In this document: piece after piece, positions 10,301 to 18,800 of the stretch | How positions within the stretch are numbered: position 1 is the stretch's first letter | Layout of the letters: each line of letters begins with the position of its first letter | Source: Zonotrichia leucophrys gambelii | Taxonomy: Eukaryota; Chordata; Aves; Passeriformes; Passerellidae | NCBI RefSeq assembly: GCF_028769735.1 | Contig: NC_088177.1 | Location: forward strand, 18,978,599 to 19,042,598 | DNA length: 64,000 nucleotides | Direction of reading: 5' to 3' | Program-made: the position numbers and the translations under genes | Notes under the pieces: model-generated | Databases searched by the model: none | What the model was told of the DNA's origin: nothing | The model's input: only the letters and a program-made list of their open reading frames with translations

Positions 10301-13057
10301 TTAAGTATTGTTTCCTTCCTTTTCCTCTATACCTTGTATCAGACAGTGCACAAGTAACAACTTTTTCAATAATACAGCAGGATTAATTTTAACAGAAAAT
10401 GTGTTTAGACATTTCTTCAAGCCACTTGTTGTAAGGATTATACATCTGCCTGGCTTTGTCTCTTTGAAGCAGAAGAAACAGAGTTATAGAAGGAGTTTCC
10501 TTAGTTTACACCCCTTGCAGGGAAGAAGGGCCCTTCTCCAATTTCTGGCACTTTTTTCCTGATCATCTCTCTTAATAGAGACATGAACTCCATGCTAGCA
10601 TCTCACTAGAAGTCAATGAAATATGAAAGCTTTTCTGTTCTAGTAGTACTTAGAGTAATTCTTATAGCTAAAATTTACCACTTTATGTTACAGGAATATT
10701 AAAGCTAGCCACATTCTGATTTCAGAGGATGGACTGGTTTCTCTCTCTGGCCTAAACAACCTCTACAGTTTAGTTAGCAATGGACAGAAGTCAAAGGTGG
10801 TGTATGATTTCCCCAAGTTTAGTACATCTGTGCTTCCTTGGCTGAGTCCTGAACTACTGAGACAGGTTAGTATAAATTACACATAATTTTTCCAATTCAA
10901 AGTTAGTGGCAGTACTCGATTTCCAACTTAAGTCTGCTTGTAGAATTGCAATGAAATATGTTGAACTGTAACTTCTAAAAATATATGTACATACTGAATT
11001 TTTAATTCTTCTAGAGACAACCAGTTCTAAAGCTGTTGGTAAGGTGATGCTGCACTAAATCTCTTTACCCAAACCTCCTGGAAACTACTGCAAATCCTGA
11101 AACTTGTGTTCAGTACAGCCATCAGATTTCTGAAAAAAGTCTGGGGTTTCACAATTCAATTGCTTCAATAGTGTGCAGGTTATAGGGCATTAGAATCTTG
11201 TTTTGAAGCAGGCACTTGTGTTCTTGTTGGCACTGCTCAATGGCCTCAGTGATCAGTAATGTCTTTCTTCTCTCACAGGATTTGTGTGGCTATAACATGA
11301 AGTCTGACATTTACAGTGTGGGAATTACAGCATGTGAATTAGCCAATGGACACGTTCCATTTCAAGATATGCCTCGCACTCAGGTATAATGCTAAACTTT
11401 TTCTCTAATTAAAAACATGCTGAGCATTTTTTTGTTTTGTTTTACTCACAGGAACCAATGCTATTACTGCTGAAGTAGTGGCTGCTTTTTGTTACTTCAA
11501 ATACACATGCCTCCTTCTAGAATAAATAATCCCTCCATCCCTGGAGTTTCCTAGCTTATCCTGGATAGGTCTGGAGAGCTGTTGAACTCTCATAGTGCTG
11601 TGCCTTCCTACTAGATGCTGCTGCAGAAGCTGAAAGGTCCCACCTACTGTCCTTGGGATATAAACACCTTTCCCCGGGGGGAATCCAGGATGAAGAATTC
11701 CCGGTCAGGTGTCGATTCTGGAATTGGTGAGAGCATGACACGCACAATGACCAGTGAAAGACTTCAAATGCCCTTTTCCAAAACATTTTCACCTGCTTTC
11801 CACAACTTGGTAGAACTTTGCTTGCAACAGGACCCTGAGAAAAGGTAATGTCCTGGTGAAAACTGATTTTTTTGTCGCTTCCATCTAAGACCAAGTACAA
11901 CTCACATACAGTGATCAGTTGAATTCTGTTAGTCAGAATTTCAGAGCAGATGCACTATGTGAAACCAGACTGGTATTGTAAGAAATGTCTTGTCTGATAA
12001 AGGAATCAAACTTTTAAAGTCATTTGGCCCCTGAATTTCTTGTAATATAACTGTTCTTTGTAACAAGTAAAATTAACTTTTAAACATTTACTTTGTCCAA
12101 GGGAAAAAAACCCAGAAATCTGAAATATATGTTTTCAATTCTCTGTCTCTTTTGAATGAGGCATTTAATTCCTTGTTAAGCAGAAACATGAAAAGGCCTT
12201 TAAAAATAGATTTCTTCAGTAGTGCTTTCATTACAAATCGAGGCATAGAATGTAGGAATTGTGTGCTGCTTTTCTCATTCTTCACATTCGTCCTGTGGAG
12301 GAAAAACCACAGGGCTTAAATTTATTTCTCAATCTGGCCCATTATCCAAATGCAGTATTTTACTTTCCAAAACATAATTATCTTGTTCATTTTATGATTC
12401 AGGCCATCAGCAAGCAGTTTGCTTTCGCATACGTTCTTCAGACAGGTGAGTTTACTATATTTCATTAAATGACACAGCTATAACCTAAATAAGCCACAAA
12501 AAGAGCTAGATTACAAAGTAATGAAGTTACCTGGAGCTAAAAGGCATCCTATAAGAGCACAACTGCTTCCCAGGTTTTTTTTAACAAAATGGTATGGATA
12601 GAGTGTAGGAAGCATAAGATTAATCAATTTCCCCATTGATTAAGTGGATTTAATTTAACTAAAGGCAGCCTAACTAATTTAAAAAAAACCTATTAATAGT
12701 CCTTATTTAAAGCAGAAATGCACAGCTGGTTTCATTAGTCTTGAAAGACTAATAGAGTGGTGAAAGCAAAACCTCTCATCCTTTTACTTTCAGTACTGTA
12801 ACATGCAAGAACATGGCTCTGATTTCACATGCTTTTAATGAAGTCAGTTGCAAAGTTATGGAGACTTTTTTGTGCAGCGTTATTTTAACTTTTCTTCTTT
12901 CTAGGTAAAGGAGCAAACACAGAATTCACTACTGTCCCTGTTACCACCTCCTATTCAAAATAACAGATCAGAGTGCTTGGCACTGCCCTCAACAGCAGTT
13001 GGGACTGAACTTGGACGTATTGCTACAAATCAAGATGATACAGACTGGGAATTCTAA
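7384..13057 (+). CDS. STRADB: STRADB, STE20-related pseudokinase adaptor beta (whole coding region)
   Basis: Coding exons: 7384-7395, 7743-7823, 8183-8282, 8898-9019, 9533-9641, 10113-10236, 10694-10865, 11279-11383, 11615-11844, 12403-12445, 12905-13057. They sum to 1,251 nt (416 aa plus stop; human is 418 aa) with all phases compatible. STRAD proteins bind and allosterically activate LKB1 together with MO25/CAB39; STRADB (ILPIP) was also reported to bind XIAP. A pseudokinase fold spans about residues 58-370. The beta3 lysine is Arg89 here (VAVRI), the catalytic loop is HRN (182-184) and the DFG site is LSG (200-202), so catalysis is not expected. The C-terminus ends in Trp-Glu-Phe, the motif that binds MO25 in STRAD alpha. 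The start at 7384 gives MSCLDC, matching human MSLLDC. Confidence 0.97.
7743..7823 (+). CDS. STRADB: STRADB coding exon 2
   Basis: Acceptor TTCTTAAG|G and donor CTG|GTAAGA, 27 codons, phase 0 at both ends. Encodes the N-terminal tail before the pseudokinase domain (DCSC...VESIRPE), aligned with human DCFC...VESLRPE. Confidence 0.95.
8183..8282 (+). CDS. STRADB: STRADB coding exon 3
   Basis: Acceptor CTCTGTTAG|G and donor ATAG|GTAACA; ends in phase 1. Encodes the run into the fold, ending in [12 protein letters not shown], almost identical to human. Confidence 0.97.
8898..9019 (+). CDS. STRADB: STRADB coding exon 4 (glycine loop, beta3)
   Basis: Acceptor GGTTTCAG|G and donor CAG|GTAAAG. Encodes [18 protein letters not shown] and the beta3 strand VAVRI, where the usual lysine is arginine (residue 89). 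Confidence 0.98.
9431..9475. repeat. AT-rich direct repeat in STRADB intron
   Basis: The 16-mer TAATTACTAGTTAATG occurs at 9431-9446 and 9460-9475. Each copy is itself close to palindromic around CTAG. Confidence 0.9.
9533..9641 (+). CDS. STRADB: STRADB coding exon 5
   Basis: Acceptor AATTCCATAG|A and donor TATG|GTAAGA; phase 0 to 1. Encodes the C-helix end and the hinge ([19 protein letters not shown]), matching human HPNITTYWTVFTVGSWLWV. Confidence 0.98.
10113..10236 (+). CDS. STRADB: STRADB coding exon 6
   Basis: Acceptor CACTTCCAG|G and donor CACAG|GTAGGA. Encodes the alphaD-alphaE helices ([17 protein letters not shown], then [11 protein letters not shown]) up to the catalytic-loop histidine. 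Confidence 0.98.
10694..10865 (+). CDS. STRADB: STRADB coding exon 7 (degenerate catalytic and Mg loops)
   Basis: Acceptor TTACAG|G and donor CAG|GTTAGT; phase 2 in, phase 0 out. Encodes HRNIK in place of HRDxK, LSG in place of DFG, and WLSPELLRQ, the APE-like segment. Confidence 0.98.
11279..11383 (+). CDS. STRADB: STRADB coding exon 8
   Basis: Acceptor TCTCACAG|G and donor CAG|GTATAA; 35 codons, phase 0. Encodes [19 protein letters not shown] (alphaF) and PFQDMPRTQ. Confidence 0.98.
11615..11844 (+). CDS. STRADB: STRADB coding exon 9
   Basis: Acceptor TTCCTACTAG|A and donor AAAAG|GTAATG; ends in phase 2. Encodes [26 protein letters not shown], a loop some five residues shorter than human, and [10 protein letters not shown]. 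Confidence 0.98.
12403..12445 (+). CDS. STRADB: STRADB coding exon 10 (43 nt)
   Basis: Acceptor TATGATTCAG|G and donor CAG|GTGAGT. Encodes [14 protein letters not shown], aligned with human [14 protein letters not shown]. Confidence 0.97.
12905..13057 (+). CDS. STRADB: STRADB last coding exon with WEF terminus
   Basis: Acceptor CTTTCTAG|G; 50 codons then TAA at 13055-13057. Encodes [10 protein letters not shown] and ends D-T-D-W-E-F, the MO25-binding type C-terminus. An AATAAA overlaps the stop (13057-13062) and another lies at 13511-13516, the more usable polyadenylation signal. Confidence 0.98.
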   Translation, partial: VKEQTQNSLLSLLPPPIQNNRSECLALPSTAVGTELGRIATNQDDTDWEF

Positions 13058-14264
13058 ATAAATACCAATGATACCTCTCCAGTGTTTCACACAAGGAAAA
13101 TGTGATTTGTATTTGCTGCTTTTCTATGATTAAAATACAGTTAGACCAAGTATACTTGAAATGCCATGAAGTGGCTATAATTCATTAACTTCCTCTGGGC
13201 ATCACAAAATGCAGCGTGCCTCACTCTCTGACTGTAAGGAAAACTGTGGATAAAGAATGGCTGAGTGCCCATCTCTCTCTTTCAAAGTCTTCCTTAACAA
13301 GAGACTCCCTGCTGTAATCTTACTCTGTACTGTATTATCAGCTCACAGTGCTGCAGTCCACATGCCTTTCTGAATTCAGGCCTGGGATTTGGCTGTGATC
13401 TTACCTAAACATCTATTTGTCTTTTCATTATGACCCAAATCATTTTAGTAAGGAGAAATCCTCCACTTCCAAGATGAAATGTGAAACTGCACAGATTACT
13501 TGCTTATGTAAATAAATGTTTCTTTCTCAAAAGACATTTTTTTCACTTGACATGCTGTCATATTTACCAAAAGTTAGGTATGCATCATTTTTCATGCAGT
13601 TCTAATACTGTGTGTTTCCCAAAGAAGTTAAGCTGCTTAGAAGTGGGACTCCTGCTCTTGCATCTGTTCACATTCTTAGTACAAATCTGGGCTTTTACAC
13701 CTCTGTTTATTGTTGTGTCATTTTAGCAGTTAATCTGAGGATGTCTCACTATGCAAAAGTAAGTCTCAAGTTCTAGCAGGTACGGGTTAATTTTGAAGAG
13801 TCATATTAAATAATCTAAAGTTACTGGGGTAATAGTATAAAGTTATACTATTTATACTGTATTCCTGTTCACCACCTGAATTTACCAGAACCTAATACTG
13901 TTTTCTTAGAAAAAGGCAACATGCATTGAGCTTCACTGGCCCTGCTGGTCTCAAACAAGCCTCTTCTGCAAGGCACAGTTAAATTCCCGTGGATCAATTC
14001 AGCCATACTAGGATCCTAGTAAATTTACTTGTTCTAAGTCAGATGAAAAATCTGTCTTCTTCCTATAATTCAGTAAATTCTCACCTCTCATACTCTACCA
14101 GGCAACTCAAACTGAACAAAAGCAGCTATTTTCTTTTAAAAACCTGGATATTCTCATAGTGTTGTAGCAAAAGTTGTGTCCCTAAGGCTCTAATACTTTG
14201 CTGATGGAAGCATGATGGTGGTAAAAATGTATAAATAGATATTGAATGGATATATTTTAAATTT
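13058..14264. other. STRADB 3' UTR and convergent intergenic region
   Basis: Non-coding. Plus-strand AATAAA at 13511-13516 could end STRADB transcripts; minus-strand AATAAA (plus TTTATT at 13706-13711) could end the opposing unidentified gene. The two genes are therefore tail to tail and may overlap in their 3' UTRs. Confidence 0.5.
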
Positions 14265-14400
14265 TCAACATAAACAACGTTCCACATAAGTCTTCAAGTC
14301 TTCCATAGCTGAGCAGGCCTGTAGCCACCTTTGAGAATACTGCTGCATTGCCAGCAGCTTTGCCACAAGGCCTTGAAGACCAAATGACTCAAATACAAGC
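14265..14400 (-). CDS. unidentified gene, terminal exon
   Basis: Acceptor TGTGTCTCTCAG|G at 14401; 1 + 45 codons ending in TGA at 14265-14267. Reads LVFESFGLQGLVAKLLAMQQ..., a helical-looking leucine- and cysteine-containing tail ending in ERCLC. Phase fits directly onto exon 15416-15450 (AG + G = Arg). Confidence 0.5.
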
Positions 14401-16935
14401 CTGAGAGACACATAAAATTCTAAATGACCACATAAAAGTATCAGCAAAAAAGTTGATTCTACTCATTATGCTATGAAGAGAGCTCTATATTCCTAAACTT
14501 AACATGTGAAACTTAAGATTATAGACTTATCAATACACTTACCCTATCTGCCTCCAATTATATCTGTCATTCCTGGACTTCTGCTTTCACCATAGTCCAG
14601 CCATACTAACAGCTTCTTGTTACTACAGGGAAAAAAAATCATATCTATGTCAATTGTTAGGTAAGGAAATAGTTGTTGAAACTAGAAAATTACTCTGATT
14701 AAAAATATTAATAACTTAATTGTGTACTCTTGGAGAAGGTACTATTTTCATATGAACCCCATGTTCTTAATTCTTAGCCATTATAGATTTGGAAGTTGAA
14801 TATGTTCAACAGCATCTACAAGTAACTTTTGACTAACATAGTACATGTAAAAAAGCAAGTCAAATAAGTGAGAACACACATGAAGTTCTACACATTTTAA
14901 TTACAGACCTGAATAACTATTTCTATATTAAAAACTGCAGAAAATTTCAGGCAGCTTAACTGCTAGTATTTTCAAGCTTCTCTTGCAACAAGTGCCATGG
15001 ACTCTATAAAAATGAACTTGGATACTAATAACAATGTCAGTAAAAATTCATTCAAACCACTACATGTTCCAGTGGAATTACTTTGCTGCCCTCTCTGTGG
15101 AAAAAAAAATTTAAAACATTTCTAAACACTTTCAATTTCTGTACTGACATTAAGAAGAAAATCAAATCTAATTTTTTAAGTTAAAAGCCCACAAGTCTTT
15201 ACTCTTAGAAGTACTGCTTCTCAACAACTGTGTCTCTTCAAACAAAAGCAATCAAGAGGCACTATGACTTCTTGAAAATACTCCCTGGATTATATTTACT
15301 GAAAGGTTTTATATAATTTTGCTCATTAACTCTGATGCTTTCTATTAAGGAATAAGGCAAAATAAATACTATTAGGAAAGATGATGTATAATCATATTTT
15401 TAAGGTTTCAACTACCTGCCACTGAAAAGATGATCTGGGAAACAATTGTTCTGAAAATCTGAAGTTTTTGCATACAGTTAAGTTTTCAAAATCTGAGGTT
15501 GATGATCTGCATTGTTAAGATTAAAGTTGCAGAGACTTTCTATTCCAAGCTGACAGTTTTAAGCACAACAGCTTTTTGTTGGGTTGTGGTTTTTTCAGAA
15601 CACTTGTTTACTCTTGCTCATAGCAATGATGTGTGTTATCAGCATGTTAATTAGAGTTAAAACTTGGACTTGAAATTTCCAAGTATCTTGCATTTAGGCT
15701 CCACATGATATATTTTCAAAAGGGCTTATAAAACCTATACATTTGCAAAATCTCATGGCCAATGAAACAGAAATCTATCTAATCTGGTAACTTTTGAAAT
15801 ACTTGTGAAAACAACCCAAATGGTTTTTTGCAGCCACCTTTAATTATGCTAGCATTTAGCACTGTATAATAATAAATGCCTGTATAATAGAAAACTTCTT
15901 TTAATTAACATTACATATGCTCAATGCTGTTAAGTGTCTTACTGTCTTGATCTGATACCACAGCAGTTTGTGCATGACTGAATGGATGAACACAGAAGAA
16001 AATGTGATCTACTCAGAATCAACTTGCTCTGATACATTAATTCCTCACTTTAAAGAGTATCAATGCAACAAGTTCCCATTGAAGAGAGAACAGTTTCTTC
16101 CACTCGATGAACAGAAATAAATATTTTTTAAAATAACAGAGTTTTACCATACCTCTCTCTCTCCCCTACCCCTCTCCTTTTCTTCAAGTGCTATCAAAGT
16201 AGTTTTTAACCCAGAAGATGGGTAAAAATATGGGAAAGCATTTGAAAACCACTGTTCTGAACCTCTCTTGACAAGAGGCAGGTACCAAAGCAGGTGATTT
16301 ACATACCTACTTAACATGCCTTTAATGCTGTTAAGTTGCTTTCCTGAAGTATATTAGTTTGTGTAATAAACCTCTGAAACAACCAAGGTAGCAGCAATGG
16401 CCTGTCCTAATGATGGCCATCCCTACCCTGTATGAACAAGGAAAAACTATTAAAATTCAGAAACAGTACACATTACAGCAAAGACCTCAAAGGACTGTAA
16501 GAACCATAATATGAAACAATCGGATGTAACAAACAAAAAATTGAGTTTATAAAAGAAGAAACCACTGAAAATTGAGGTGGTCTACTAATAATCTGGCAGC
16601 AGAATAACATTTGGTATTCAACATAATTAAATCTATCCAGGAACTTGAGGTAGGATGAAGGAAAGAATATTAGGTTTAAACAGGTGCCTGTGGAAACCTC
16701 CATAATTCCCAGATGAAAACAACTAATTCTACTCTAAATTAGTTACATATGTTTGTTTCTTAGCTGAAAGACTATCCCAGAAACTTCTGGAAAAATGCCC
16801 CCAAAGCCCATATGAAGTTAGCTGCAATGAAGTGGTGGTTTTATTTTTAGATATGGTTATAGAATATACCATTATTACTGAATTTACCTTCATACTCAGA
16901 TTTGTGGAATTTAGTTGTCCTCTCACGAAATCCAT
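14265..16935 (-). CDS. unidentified gene, C-terminal exons; candidate C2CD6 by position
   Basis: Four exons join in one frame on the minus strand: 16888-16935 (GFRERTTKFHKSEYE), 15943-15977 (MHKLLWYQIKT), 15416-15450 (NNCFPDHLFSG) and 14265-14400 (LVFESFGLQGLVAKLL..., TGA). Each has a good acceptor (TCCATTGCAG, ATCCATTCAG, GATTTTCAG, GTCTCTCAG) and the first three have donors (GTAAAT, GTAAGA, GTAGTT). The phases fit: 1, 0, 2. I do not recognise the protein. No signal peptide, membrane span or known motif is visible in these roughly 88 residues. In mammals C2CD6, a minus-strand sperm-tail gene, lies between STRADB and TMEM237, so an orthologue is the leading guess, from position only. Upstream exons are not resolved. 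A decaying gene is the main alternative. Confidence 0.5.
14543..14622 (-). CDS. possible alternative exon with in-frame stop
   Basis: Excellent borders: acceptor TTTTTTTCCCTGTAG|T and donor TAGG|GTAAGT. It also joins in phase to exon 15416-15450 (AG + T = Ser), giving NKKLLVWLDYGESRSPGMTD, then TAG at 14544-14546. Inclusion would give a different, shorter C-terminus. It could be a poison exon, an alternative terminal exon or a chance match. Confidence 0.4.
15416..15450 (-). CDS. unidentified gene, 35-nt exon
   Basis: Acceptor ACTTCAGATTTTCAG|A and donor GGCAG|GTAGTT. Encodes NNCFPDHLFSG plus two bases. Confidence 0.5.
15943..15977 (-). CDS. unidentified gene, 35-nt exon
   Basis: Acceptor GTTCATCCATTCAG|T and donor ACA|GTAAGA. 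Two bases plus MHKLLWYQIKT, ending in phase 0. Confidence 0.5.
16888..16935 (-). CDS. unidentified gene, 48-nt exon
   Basis: Acceptor TCTCCTCCATTGCAG|A and donor GAAG|GTAAAT. In the frame that joins the next exon it reads GFRERTTKFHKSEYE. The second open frame (MDFVRGQLN...) does not join in phase. Confidence 0.5.
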
Positions 16936-16999
16936 CTGCAATGGAGGAGAATGGATTGCTGGCAGGATGCAGAGGTTTTCCTCTGTTTTGTCAATATTT

Positions 17000-17975
17000 A
17001 CATGACATATGGGTAAAGAGTATCAATGCTGAGTTTATCTACTACATTTTATTTTCAAAGTTTGCTTATTCTTCATTCAGTATTATCTTTCTAATTCTCA
17101 TATTTCATGCAGTCAAAAGAAAAATATTCTTACAAACAGATTTCCTTTTGCCTATTGGAAATCTGGCAAGTCTGTTATGGATGAGTTTTCTTTAAATGCT
17201 TTCCTGGTTTGAGGTGGCTGTTGTTCTACAGTAGCTGATGGAGCCATCATAGACTTGTGGAATTATATATTTTGCTGGCTGTCATGCTATTTTTCCTGCT
17301 CCACTTTCTGATTCAAGTTTCCCTTATCATGGGAGAACACATGATTTTGAATCCTTGGAGCCTGCAGCATGTGATGTTGAAAAAGGTGGTTCAGCATACT
17401 TTCCATGATTTTTCTTCACTACATTACTAGATTTCCTCAAACTAGTTTTGAGAACAAAGTAGTTTGGTTTTTCTTCCTAAATAGCATATTTATTAACATT
17501 TGACCCAGACGCTGCTGGCATGGCAATGCACATTTCTCTACATTGCTTCTCTTTTGATATCCAGTCAGGAATTTTTTGGCAACTTTTCTTTTTCCTTATG
17601 CTGGACTGGTAAAATGACCCATTTTGGCGAGCCATGGCCTACAAAGGTGCTTGAATATCAGCATCACAAGCATTTAAAATGGAAGAATGTTACCGTTGTT
17701 CAATTCAATTTCAACAATTTCAAATTTACAGTTTTTTCTTTTTTGTTGATTGGTTTGTTTTGGAATTTTTTTGGGGTTGTTTTGAGTTTTGTTTGTTGGG
17801 GTGAGAAGGGGTGGAGAGGGTCATCTCCCCACCCTTCAAAGTACATTAATCTGCTTATTTTCACTGTGAGGATTAACTACGACATCTGGCAGTGGGTATG
17901 GATGTTTATCCAAGAGATCATCTTGTTTTTTGTCTCTGTATCACTGTCTGAGGCCTGCCCGTGTCCTGAATAGCC
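17000..17975 (-). pseudogene. coding-like but interrupted sequence behind the unidentified gene
   Basis: The minus strand has several 30-50 codon stretches with protein-like composition in different frames, separated by stops. Examples are QASDSDTETKNKMISW and, in a shifted frame, LPDVVVNPHSENKQINVL near 17,840-17,950; KIPDWISKEKQCREM near 17,550; and EEKPNYFVLKTSLRKSSN near 17,440. No set of splice sites I tried gives one clean reading. It may be a decaying long exon of the same gene, or A-rich sequence that looks coding by chance. Confidence 0.25.
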
Positions 17976-18179
17976 GTGCTCTCATGGCTATTTTAATGAA
18001 TACAGCACAGGCAAACGGTACAGGCAATTTACAGCTACAGAGGGCTCTACAACTTGTATCGTTCGAAGAAAAGGTTACATAAATTTCAAACACAGAATTA
18101 TTAAAGCGAACAGCTTGATTCGTGTTTAGGAGCACGGGAGAATTTTTCCTTTTCTGACTGGGTATCCCACTTAGATCGC

Positions 18180-18800
18180 ATTGCCCCAAACCACCGACCG
18201 ACCGCAGCGCGGCCGCTTCCCTCAGGCCGCGTCCGACATGGCGGCCCCGCCGGCGCCCCCTGGCGGCCGTTACCGCGCGAGGGGAGGGCGGGAAAACGGC
18301 TGAGGGGAGAGGGGGGACCGGGCAGGGCTGAGGGGAGAGGGGGGACCGGGGCAGGGCTGAGGGGGAAAGAGGGGACCGGGGCAGGGCTGAGGGGAGAGGG
18401 GGGACCGGGGCAGGGCGAGGGAGAGGGACCGGGCAGGGAGGAAAAGGGGACGGTCAGGGCTAGGGGAAGGGGACCGGGGCAGGGCTGAGGGGAGAGGGAG
18501 AACCGGGCAGGGCTGAGGGGGAAAGAGGGGACCGGGGCAGGGCTGAGGGGCAGCGAAATGACCGCGGCGGACAAGCTGCTCGGGAAATAAACGCACCGGG
18601 GACGGGAGGGCGATACACGGCAGGAAAAAACGGCCCCTAAAGCACCTCTCCCCAGAAACAGCAACGGGCAGGTTTCAGGCTGGGAGGTCGCCTTGGCCGC
18701 CGTGAAGGGAGAGAGCAGCCCCGGGGGCACCGTACAAAAATAACACCCAGGGAAAACAGTGGTTCTGCGAGTACCTGGGGACTTACATAGCAGTTACAAG
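18180..18800. promoter_or_regulatory. second CpG island
   Basis: Abrupt G/C- and CpG-rich block between A/T-rich flanks, containing ATGGCGGC on the plus strand at about 18238. It sits upstream of the unidentified minus-strand gene and could be its promoter, or that of a non-coding transcript going right (a GAG|GTAAGG donor lies near 18865). I cannot assign a start site. Confidence 0.5.
18299..18552. repeat. G-rich minisatellite, about 30-bp unit
   Basis: About eight tandem copies of a 28-31 bp unit of the form CTGAGGGGAGAGGGGGGACC followed by GGGGCAGGG. There are two sub-versions (with GAGAGGGG or GAAAGAGGGG), alternating partly in order, and a degraded middle. Runs of G on the plus strand could form G-quadruplexes. 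The minus-strand Pro/Ser-rich open frames here are translations of this repeat. Confidence 0.9.

Noticed and set aside
16473..16703. Minus-strand frame with FLDRFNYVEYQ as a further exon of the unidentified gene
   Set aside because: An acceptor-like CCTCAAG exists, but I find no donor that keeps phase with the exons at 16888 and 15977.
18101..18730. Long Pro/Ser-rich open frames on the minus strand
   Set aside because: They are translations of the G-rich minisatellite and CpG island; the repeat unit shows in the peptide, and no splice sites or family match exist.
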